From NCBI RefSeq assembly GCF_900109365.1, contig NZ_FNZR01000010.1, forward strand, positions 124,001-188,000: a stretch of 64,000 nucleotides of DNA, written 5' to 3'. Position numbers and translations under genes: made by a program. This document shows positions 1-6,076 of the stretch, piece after piece. Below the pieces are notes generated by a model. It saw nothing but the letters and a program-made list of their open reading frames with translations. It searched no databases and had not been told where the DNA came from. The stretch comes from Parapedobacter koreensis. GTDB taxonomy: Bacteria > Bacteroidota > Bacteroidia > Sphingobacteriales > Sphingobacteriaceae. Each line of letters starts with the position of its first letter. Position 1 is the first letter of the stretch.

Positions 1-976
1 CCCCATTAAGAATGGTAACACAAGATTGCCCAAAATATTGAGCAGTAATTTTTCGTATCCAACAGTGCTCAGCTCCTCCAATTTTAACTGCTTCCCATCC
101 ATGGTTTTCATCTGTTTCGCTGGCGTAATCCGAAATCAAACGCAAACTCTCCACACCACAATTCGCGACGACCCTTGTGATATTTGCTTTATATACGATC
201 CCACTGCCATACTTCTTATATATAGCATCCACCACAGGGATATTAAGACTTAGTTCATTACCATTTATCCCTGTAATAATCCGTTCATGTTTGATACGAT
301 ATGCTGTGGGAGTCCATCCATATTGCGTCATACCAATTACTTTGAACCATGCCGCGTTCGGCGTTTTCTCTATAAGAATTGTGTCTCCTAGTTTGAGTCC
401 TTTCGCGGATTGGATAGAAAAACTGCTGGCTCCGACTCCAACAAAGTCATCTATTATATTTTGTTCAGTATTCGATATAGGGCTGATTTTTGAATTTCCT
501 CCGATACTTATCAATGTTTGTTTTGATTTTTTGGTTGCTTTTAACACTGTACCATTTTCTCCTTGTCCCTCGCCTGCTAGCACCACTCCTTCATTTCTAA
601 TGGAAAGCGTCCCATTAATATTATACGTTCCTTTGCGTAATAATACTTTACCCCTAAACCCATTTTTATCCAAAGGCAATTTACTTATTTTATCTATGGC
701 ATTCTGAATAATTTTCGTTTGATCACCCTTTCCTGGGGAAAGGGTAATTTTGACAGGCACATCGGGTATTGCAACTCCTCCTCCCTTGTATCCGGCATAA
801 GAATAATCCGGCACAATATTAATAGCTTCTTTCTCTCCATTGGCAGCCCAATTTTTGGAGGCTATTTTGCCATTTCGGCCAATACTTATCACAGACGAAG
901 CTGATTGAACCGACTGTCCGTTTAAGGCAGCAATGTAAACGACCAAAATGAGTGATAGAAATAATTGTTTAATCAT
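1..976 (-). CDS. Secreted pectate-lyase-superfamily (parallel beta-helix) protein, C-terminal part beyond window
   Basis: Reading leftwards from an ATG at 974-976, an open frame runs off the window edge, giving at least 325 residues without a stop. The first 19 or so residues (MIKQLFLSLILVVYIAALN) are a signal peptide. A segment with IPDVPVKITLSPGKGD followed by a QNAIDKI stretch is the usual N-terminal strand-turn of pectate-lyase-superfamily right-handed beta-helix proteins, and DENHGW plus WIRKITAQYFG later on recur in large secreted Bacteroidota members. Substrate and activity cannot be told because the catalytic half is missing. It is divergent from the glycosyltransferase at 1092, with about 115 AT-rich bases between them. 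The fold assignment is fairly safe; lyase activity is a guess. Confidence 0.72.
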   Translation of the reverse strand, partial: MIKQLFLSLILVVYIAALNGQSVQSASSVISIGRNGKIASKNWAANGEKEAINIVPDYSYAGYKGGGVAIPDVPVKITLSPGKGDQTKIIQNAIDKISKLPLDKNGFRGKVLLRKGTYNINGTLSIRNEGVVLAGEGQGENGTVLKATKKSKQTLISIGGNSKISPISNTEQNIIDDFVGVGASSFSIQSAKGLKLGDTILIEKTPNAAWFKVIGMTQYGWTPTAYRIKHERIITGINGNELSLNIPVVDAIYKKYGSGIVYKANITRVVANCGVESLRLISDYASETDENHGWEAVKIGGAEHCWIRKITAQYFGQSCVTILNG

Positions 977-1091
977 AACTATTGAATTGCCGATAGATAT
1001 TCAAATAGAACTAAATATATTTATTATATTACTAAAATTTCTTAATATTGCTCGTAGATTCAATCATCAATACCTCCGAAGCATCACTTGA

Positions 1092-1844
1092 ATGTCTGAG
1101 AACAAAAAAGTATCAATAATCACACCACTTTTTAACGGAGCGCAATTTGTATCTGAGACAATTGCGAGTGTATTACTTCAATCGTATCAAAATTTAGAGT
1201 TACTCATTATTGATGATGGTTCCACGGATAGTGGTCCTCAAATTGTGGAAGAATACAAAAAAAAGGATAATAGAATTAAATTCATCCGTAACGACCATAA
1301 CCTTGGCCCAGCACGAACACGCAATCGAGGCATAGAGGTGGCGACTGGCCGTTACATAGCCTTTTTAGATAGTGACGATATTTGGTTGCCTAACAAGTTG
1401 GAGGTGCAACTACACTTTATGGAGAAAAATAAAACCCCTTTTACATTCACACATTACGAACAGCTGGATGAAGAAGGCAATTTCCTTAAAAAAATGGACT
1501 ATTTCCCCGATAAGGTCGACTATCGTTCAACCATGATGTCCAACAAAATTGGATGCCTGACGGCAATGTATGACACCGTCTACTTTGGCAAAGTATACAT
1601 GGCTGATATTAGAAATCGCCAAGATTATACTCTATGGCTACAATTGTTGAAGAAGGTGAAATACGCGTATTGCGTGCCAGAAATCCTAGCCAGGTATCGT
1701 ATAAGAAAAGGATCGATATCCAGCAATAAATGGAAACTGATAAAATACCATTGGCATATTTATCGACATATTGAACAACAGCCTTTTTTTACATCGTTGT
1801 ATTACATCACAAACTATATTACCTTGCGTCTGTTGAGAAAATAA
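1092..1844 (+). CDS. Family 2 glycosyltransferase
   Basis: The 250-residue protein begins with the GT-A signature KKVSIITPLFNGAQFV, followed by LLIIDDGSTDSG (nucleotide binding) and FLDSDD, the metal-binding DXD equivalent, near residue 95. No membrane segment is present, so it is probably a cytoplasmic or membrane-associated enzyme that adds a sugar to a lipid-linked glycan. The C-terminal third carries the QDYTLWLQLL motif found near the acceptor site of many such enzymes. It lies 10 bp upstream of the epimerase gene on the same strand, and an operon for capsule, exopolysaccharide or O-antigen synthesis is likely. Donor and acceptor sugars cannot be read from the sequence. Confidence 0.9.
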   Translation: MSENKKVSIITPLFNGAQFVSETIASVLLQSYQNLELLIIDDGSTDSGPQIVEEYKKKDNRIKFIRNDHNLGPARTRNRGIEVATGRYIAFLDSDDIWLPNKLEVQLHFMEKNKTPFTFTHYEQLDEEGNFLKKMDYFPDKVDYRSTMMSNKIGCLTAMYDTVYFGKVYMADIRNRQDYTLWLQLLKKVKYAYCVPEILARYRIRKGSISSNKWKLIKYHWHIYRHIEQQPFFTSLYYITNYITLRLLRK

Positions 1845-1854
1845 ACCATTAAGA

Positions 1855-2751
1855 ATGATTGTATTACTCACAGGATCCACCGGCTTTGTTGGCCAAAATC
1901 TTACACCTTACCTGAAGAGACAAGGCATGGACTGTCTACCCGTTATGCTTAGAGACAGCAAATGGCAACAAAAATTGATAGACAATTACACCGCTGTCGT
2001 CCACCTAGCTGGCAAAGCGCATGATACAAAGAACACCAGCGCAGCCGATGAATATTTCCAAGTCAACACAGAACTGACAAAACAGCTTTTTGATCATTTC
2101 TTGCAAAGCAAGGCAGAAGATTTCATTTACTTTAGCAGTGTGAAGGCCGTAGCAGATACTGTGGAAGGCATTTTAGAAGAATCCATACACCCCAATCCCC
2201 AAACGCCGTACGGACAGTCAAAACAGCAGGCTGAGAAATACCTCAATAGTCAACCATTACCGCCTGGCAAACGACTGTTTATCCTTCGTCCTTGTATGAT
2301 TCACGGGCCGGGGAACAAAGGAAATCTCAACCTACTTTACAAAGTCGTCAAAACGGGAATCCCTTATCCTTTGGCTGCTTTTGATAACCGCCGTTCCTTC
2401 CTTTCCATTGATAACCTCCAATTTGTGGTCAAGTGGTTAATTAAAAATCCGGATATTCCGAGCGGCACCTACAACTTAGCAGACGACGAAGCCCTCTCTA
2501 CCAACGAATTGATACGGATTCTAGGAGAGGCCCGAGGAAAGAAGACGAGGCTCTGGAGGTTGTCGCCAAACATTATCAAAAGTGTAGCCGGATGGGGCGA
2601 CCGACTTACATTACCATTCAATACCGAACGCCTTAAAAAACTGACGGAAAACTATGTAGTAGATAACAGCAAAATCAAAGACGCTCTAAAAATCGGTCAC
2701 ATGCCTGTATCAGCAAGGGAAGGATTGCTTAAGACGTTGAGAAGTTTTTAA
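1855..2751 (+). CDS. NAD-dependent epimerase/dehydratase (nucleotide-sugar SDR)
   Basis: This 298-residue extended-SDR protein starts with the Rossmann motif TGSTGFVG. It has the NAD-contacting VVHLAGKAH, the catalytic Ser in YFSSVKA, and YGQSK as the YxxxK active site. Such enzymes epimerise or reduce UDP-sugars such as UDP-GlcNAc derivatives. In many Gram-negative polysaccharide loci this type is the partner of a WecA/WbpL-like initiating transferase, which is exactly what lies next to it here. The unusual point is orientation: the transferase gene is convergent and the two coding regions share their last 23 bp (2729-2751). The exact sugar substrate is unknown. Confidence 0.88.
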   Translation: MIVLLTGSTGFVGQNLTPYLKRQGMDCLPVMLRDSKWQQKLIDNYTAVVHLAGKAHDTKNTSAADEYFQVNTELTKQLFDHFLQSKAEDFIYFSSVKAVADTVEGILEESIHPNPQTPYGQSKQQAEKYLNSQPLPPGKRLFILRPCMIHGPGNKGNLNLLYKVVKTGIPYPLAAFDNRRSFLSIDNLQFVVKWLIKNPDIPSGTYNLADDEALSTNELIRILGEARGKKTRLWRLSPNIIKSVAGWGDRLTLPFNTERLKKLTENYVVDNSKIKDALKIGHMPVSAREGLLKTLRSF

Positions 2752-3700
2752 TATGTCGCTTCAATACATAACCCTTCACACCGATATACATCATACCTAA
2801 TCCCACCAACACGCCAATACTGCCCCAAATCTGTGTAGCCGCGGAATAGTCAGCCAGTCTAAAGACCAACAATCCCACCCCCACCTGCAATAGACCGTAA
2901 CAATATGAGATGAACAACTTATCCCCTCCCCCCTCGTTCGCCAAATACTGATACAAATGCGTCCGGTGCGCCTTAAAAATATTTTCCCGCCTGAATAGCC
3001 GGTGAATGATAGTAAGCACACTATCCACTCCATACACCGCAAAAAACATCATATATACGAAGTTACCTGTAGCGAGAATCAGATTTAACGTGGCAAAAAT
3101 CAAAATAAAACTCATGCCTACACTACCCACATCCCCTGCAAAACACTTTGCACGCCCCCGGAAGTTGAAAAAGGCAAACACGCCATTGGCAATGGTGGTA
3201 CAATACAGCAGGCGGTCATCGATGAAGCCAACGTCCCAGTTGACCAGCCAAAGCAATAACAACACCGCGAAACTGTACATAGCGGTAATACCGTTAATAC
3301 CATCCATGAAATTATACGCATTGATAGTACCAATGACCAATATCAACGCTATTGGAATGACATACCAAGCAAAATCAAACAGCTGCACTTCGGCAAAAAG
3401 TAACAATACGGCAATCAAATGAACGCTGATGCGCAGCCGATTTGAAAGCGTAAGCATATCGTCAAGAAAGCTAATGAACATAATCAGCGTAAGGCCGGCA
3501 AAAAAATAGGGATAGCCCCCGCCACTCCAGATAAACCACGCCAATACCCCGAGGTAAAAAACGATCCCTCCGCCGCGGATGGTCACTTGCGTGTGGCTAC
3601 TGCGCTCGTTGGGCTTGTCGATGATATTATAACGGTCGGCAATTCGAAAATACACCAACATGGCGGCAAACAGCAAAACAGCTATCCATGCATAAATCAT
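2729..3700 (-). CDS. WecA/MraY-family undecaprenyl-phosphate sugar-1-phosphate transferase
   Basis: A polytopic membrane protein of 323 residues with the family 4 hallmarks: the Asp pair in SFLDDM, NAYNFMDGINGI, FAGDVGSVG, and the cytoplasmic HRTHLYQ loop. It would transfer a sugar-1-phosphate from a UDP-sugar to undecaprenyl phosphate, the first step of O-antigen, capsule or exopolysaccharide assembly. The ATG at 3700 is preferred over an ATG at 3727 because a perfect -7 element (TATCTTTG, 3705-3712 on this strand) ends only 4 nt upstream of it, so transcription should begin at about the start codon. Its 3' end overlaps the epimerase gene tail to tail. True MraY is less likely, since no mur or fts genes are nearby. 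Confidence 0.88.
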   Translation of the reverse strand: MIYAWIAVLLFAAMLVYFRIADRYNIIDKPNERSSHTQVTIRGGGIVFYLGVLAWFIWSGGGYPYFFAGLTLIMFISFLDDMLTLSNRLRISVHLIAVLLLFAEVQLFDFAWYVIPIALILVIGTINAYNFMDGINGITAMYSFAVLLLLWLVNWDVGFIDDRLLYCTTIANGVFAFFNFRGRAKCFAGDVGSVGMSFILIFATLNLILATGNFVYMMFFAVYGVDSVLTIIHRLFRRENIFKAHRTHLYQYLANEGGGDKLFISYCYGLLQVGVGLLVFRLADYSAATQIWGSIGVLVGLGMMYIGVKGYVLKRHIKNFSTS

Positions 3701-3704
3701 GGGA

Positions 3705-3712
3705 CAAAGATA
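3705..3712 (-). promoter_or_regulatory. Promoter -7 element of the WecA-like gene
   Basis: TATCTTTG on the minus strand matches the Bacteroidota consensus TAnnTTTG. It ends 4 nt before the ATG at 3700. A TTGA lies 18 nt upstream as a weak -33 match. The mRNA would be leaderless or nearly so. Confidence 0.55.
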
Positions 3713-3727
3713 ATTTTTTTGATGCAT

Positions 3728-4132
3728 TCATCAATATGACCTGATCACCTGTGGCGTTGCCGATCACCTACCCGCGGCCGGAAAGCCCCACATCCCAGTG
3801 CAGTGAGCTGGCGATCAGGCTGCGGTGAGCGTGCTGTAAGGGTGCGTCAAACACCCGGCAGACACCCAGCTCACCGCTGGCAGACAGCTACCCCACGCGC
3901 AGCAGTCTTGGAGCAGTTACAGAAGCGCTGGGTCGCTTGTTTTGGCATCATCTACGTTTTACCCCACTTTCTTCCGCCATTCTCCTCCCATTCTTCTACC
4001 ATAATGCGGGTGCTATCCGGCCCGGATGCGGTGCGGATCTGGATTTTTTACGGATACGCCCCGGATCAGCCCCGCATCGCGCACGGGGGATGGTGGGAGA
4101 AAAGGGATAGTTGGTGGAAACAACAATTGAAG
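3728..4132. other. GC-rich gene-free stretch
   Basis: About 400 bases, clearly richer in G+C than the flanks, without a convincing gene. The frames that stay open lack family features, and one of them runs into the tRNA gene. There are short inverted matches (GATGCGG near 4024 with CCGCATC near 4074) but no strong hairpin with a T-tract. It may be a decayed gene or an uncharacterised RNA; I cannot assign it. Confidence 0.4.
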
Positions 4133-4134
4133 AT

Positions 4135-4166
4135 AAAAACAAAAAACCCGCTTCAAATGAAGCGGG
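4135..4166 (-). terminator. Rho-independent terminator of tRNA-Arg
   Basis: A perfect 9-bp stem (4147-4155 with 4158-4166) is followed on the minus strand by a T-rich tract. It begins 5 bp beyond the 3' end of the tRNA-Arg gene, so it should end that transcript. Confidence 0.85.
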
Positions 4167-4170
4167 CCAG

Positions 4171-4242
4171 TAGCCTCGACGGGAATCGAACCCATATCTA
4201 AAGTTTAGGAAACTTCTATTCTATCCGTTGAACTACGAGGCC
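4171..4242 (-). tRNA. tRNA-Arg (anticodon CCT)
   Basis: The minus strand folds into a full cloverleaf: acceptor GGCCTCG with CGAGGCT, D arm GTTC/GAAT, a 5-bp anticodon stem GAAGT/ACTTT around the loop TTCCTAA, and T arm ATGGG/CCCGT with loop TTCGATT. The anticodon is CCT, which reads AGG (Arg). The 3' CCA is not encoded. A terminator follows immediately. The first acceptor pair is a G-U wobble. Confidence 0.95.
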
Positions 4243-4445
4243 ATTAAATCTCCGACAAAAATACACTTTTAAGCGAACAATGGAAAAATTTTCCCGCTCA
4301 TCTAACGGACGGCACAAAAGTGATGGCAATCATTTTAACAACAGGCTGGCAAGAAATAATGTAATGAAAACTTCAAAAAAACGCTCCCATAAACATTTTA
4401 TATAGCCCATTGATAAAAACGATATCACGTCATGGAGATAAAGCG

Positions 4446-4453
4446 TACTTTTG
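4446..4453 (+). promoter_or_regulatory. Promoter -7 element of the peroxiredoxin operon
   Basis: TACTTTTG matches TAnnTTTG and lies 27 nt upstream of the peroxiredoxin ATG. No clear TTTG is seen at the expected -33 spacing. Confidence 0.5.
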
Positions 4454-4480
4454 CAGTGTCAAAAAATAAACAGATTAGCT

Positions 4481-5125
4481 ATGAGTTTTACAGGAAAAAA
4501 ATTCCCCAGTGTTACCGTTGATGCGATTGATTACCTCGGTGATTACTTGTCCATCAACGTTTTTGAAGAAGCGACCAAAAAAGGAAAAAAAGTCTTATTA
4601 TTCTGGTATCCTAAAGACTTCACGTTTGTATGCCCTACCGAATTGCATGCATTCCAAGAAGCATTGCCTGAATTTGAAAAACGCAACACCATCGTTATCG
4701 GTGCATCATGCGATACCAATGAGGTACACTTTGCTTGGTTGAACACGGCCAAAGATAATGGCGGTATCGAGGGCGTAACGTATCCCATCCTTGCTGACAC
4801 CAACCGCAATCTTTCCCGCGTATTGGGCATATTGGAAGGTGAAGAAAAGGAAAGCGAAGAATTCGGCTACATTTTCGAAGGCTCGAATGTGACGTTCCGC
4901 GCTACTTACCTCATCGATGAGGATGGCAAAGTTTTCCACGAAAGTGTGAACGATATGCCTGTAGGACGCAACGTGAAGGAATACCTCCGCCTAATCGATG
5001 CGTACGCACACGTGCAGAAATTCGGCGAAGTATGCCCGGCCAACTGGGAAGAAGGCAAAGAAGCCATGAACGCCACCCGTGATGGTGTAGCCACTTACCT
5101 GGCCAGCCAAGTTTCATTGAGCTAA
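4481..5125 (+). CDS. Typical 2-Cys peroxiredoxin (AhpC/Prx1 family)
   Basis: A cytoplasmic thiol peroxidase of 214 residues that reduces H2O2, organic peroxides and probably peroxynitrite. The peroxidatic Cys51 is in FTFVCPTEL, and the resolving cysteine, near residue 185, is in GEVCPANW, so both Cys of the typical 2-Cys class are present. The ATG at 4481 fits the family N-terminus (MSFTGKKFP), and the upstream -7 element agrees with it. A thioredoxin-like protein and a DUF6952 protein follow on the same strand, forming a compact operon in which the thioredoxin is the likely reductant. OxyR-type control is plausible but no site is visible. Confidence 0.93.
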   Translation: MSFTGKKFPSVTVDAIDYLGDYLSINVFEEATKKGKKVLLFWYPKDFTFVCPTELHAFQEALPEFEKRNTIVIGASCDTNEVHFAWLNTAKDNGGIEGVTYPILADTNRNLSRVLGILEGEEKESEEFGYIFEGSNVTFRATYLIDEDGKVFHESVNDMPVGRNVKEYLRLIDAYAHVQKFGEVCPANWEEGKEAMNATRDGVATYLASQVSLS

Positions 5126-5221
5126 CACAAAAGCTCATCAAGGATGCCTGAAAAATCAACCTGATTTCTTGGGCGTCCTTGTCCCCTCAAAAGAGGATTC
5201 AAACAAAAAACAAAATGTATT

Positions 5222-5536
5222 ATGTTACAGGAATTAGAAAACGATAACCTTGCTGATATCGTAAAAAATAACGACGTGGTACTGGTACAGTACTCAGCCA
5301 CCTGGTGCGGCAATTGCAAAATCATGAAACCGAAGTTCAAGAAATTGGCATCGGAAAATGAACAAATCCCTTTTGTCATTGCTGATGCCGAGCGGTTTCC
5401 GCAGTCGCGGCAGCTGGCCAATGTCAGTAACCTGCCTACCTTCGCGGCATTCAAGGGTGGCCAATTGGTGAATCAGGTGCAGACCAATAAATTTGACCCA
5501 TTAATTGACTTGCTGAATGAAGTTGCCCATAATTAA
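5222..5536 (+). CDS. Thioredoxin-family protein (CGNC active site)
   Basis: A 104-residue single-domain thioredoxin without a signal peptide. The active site is WCGNC (Cys29 and Cys32) instead of the classical WCGPC, and the cis-proline loop LPTF is present. The missing proline between the cysteines usually alters redox potential. It lies 96 bp behind the peroxiredoxin gene and is probably its electron donor or recycling partner (inferred from the operon). Its last 20 bp overlap the start of the DUF6952 gene, suggesting translational coupling. Confidence 0.9.
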   Translation: MLQELENDNLADIVKNNDVVLVQYSATWCGNCKIMKPKFKKLASENEQIPFVIADAERFPQSRQLANVSNLPTFAAFKGGQLVNQVQTNKFDPLIDLLNEVAHN

Positions 5537-5777
5537 GCACCTGACTGAGTTTATCGAGCAAAACGACCAAGACTACGTGCTCGAAGCCATCGAAACGCTT
5601 GAATCGCTCACTGAAGTGCCTTCATTGAAAGATGAGGAACTGGATGTAATTGGTGAGCTTATCTCGAACATGTACGGGGCTATCGAAGTGGACAAACTCG
5701 TAAAAGGCGGAATGGAACGCAAAGAGGCCCTCAATACCTTTATGAAACGGGTGCTGGGCTCCATCGACAAGGGATAA
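5517..5777 (+). CDS. DUF6952 family small protein
   Basis: An acidic 86-residue protein, predicted soluble and helical, of unknown function. It starts inside the thioredoxin gene (20-bp overlap) and, from my recollection of the family, such proteins accompany peroxiredoxin and thioredoxin in Bacteroidota, hence the DUF6952 label. The ending GGMERKEALNTFMKRVLGS is the most distinctive part. A role as helper or regulator of the peroxide-defence operon is an inference from position only. Confidence 0.75.
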   Translation: MKLPIIKHLTEFIEQNDQDYVLEAIETLESLTEVPSLKDEELDVIGELISNMYGAIEVDKLVKGGMERKEALNTFMKRVLGSIDKG

Positions 5778-5789
5778 ATAAAGCGACTG

Positions 5790-5833
5790 GTTTTCCACAA
5801 AAAAGTGTTTAAAACGAATCTTTTGTGGAAAAC
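5790..5833. repeat. 13-bp perfect inverted repeat resembling DnaA boxes
   Basis: GTTTTCCACAAAA at 5790-5802 and TTTTGTGGAAAAC at 5821-5833 are perfect inverted copies, 18 bp apart. Each contains TTTTCCACA, one mismatch from the DnaA box TTATCCACA. No T-tract follows, so a simple terminator is unlikely. AT-rich DNA lies to the right (about 5950-6009). Confidence 0.6.
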
Positions 5834-5880
5834 TTGTTGCAGAAAGCTGGTCTTACGTCGGGCTTATTCTCGTATCTTTA

Positions 5881-6043
5881 CCGTTGTTAAAGGTTAACTT
5901 CTTAAGGCCGTTTTATTCGTCTGTTGGTTGGAATAAGCATACGTTTGTTTTAATAGTTATTAAAATCAACGGTTTTAAGATTTAAATGATTTTTTAATTG
6001 TTAATTTGCAAAAGCCGTCCCGATGTTTGTCGGGACGGCTTTT
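5881..6043 (+). ncRNA. Possible small RNA between the peroxiredoxin operon and the PIG-L gene
   Basis: A TATCTTTA -7-like element at 5873-5880 has no gene behind it, and 160 bp later a strong terminator hairpin (6010-6043) ends the region. Near the presumed 5' end, CCGTTG (5881-5886) can pair with CAACGG (5967-5972). The structure would fit a 160-nt RNA, but the terminator may simply serve the upstream operon. Low confidence. Confidence 0.25.
6010..6043 (+). terminator. Strong rho-independent terminator
   Basis: A perfect 14-bp stem (6010-6023 with 6030-6043) around TGTTTG, with A and T flanks that allow termination in either direction. It separates the peroxide-defence operon from the PIG-L operon. 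Confidence 0.85.
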
Positions 6044-6071
6044 GTTTGTTCACGCCAAACCCCTATCTTTA
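6041..6071 (+). promoter_or_regulatory. Promoter of the PIG-L operon
   Basis: TTTG (6041-6044), exactly 19 nt, then TATCTTTA (6064-6071): an almost perfect Bacteroidota promoter. The ATG at 6077 is only 5 nt further on, so the mRNA should be leaderless. The -33 box overlaps the end of the preceding terminator stem. Confidence 0.65.
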
Positions 6072-6076
6072 GGGCC

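Noticed and set aside
3961-3991. Repeats resembling MraZ operator (GTGGGG-type on the minus strand)
   Set aside because: Spacing is irregular (13 and 11 bp instead of a regular 10), no mraZ follows, and the WecA-like gene has its own promoter 250 bp away.
3803-4201. Open plus-strand frame of 132 codons
   Set aside because: It runs into the tRNA-Arg gene and the last residues are the translated tRNA; no protein family features.
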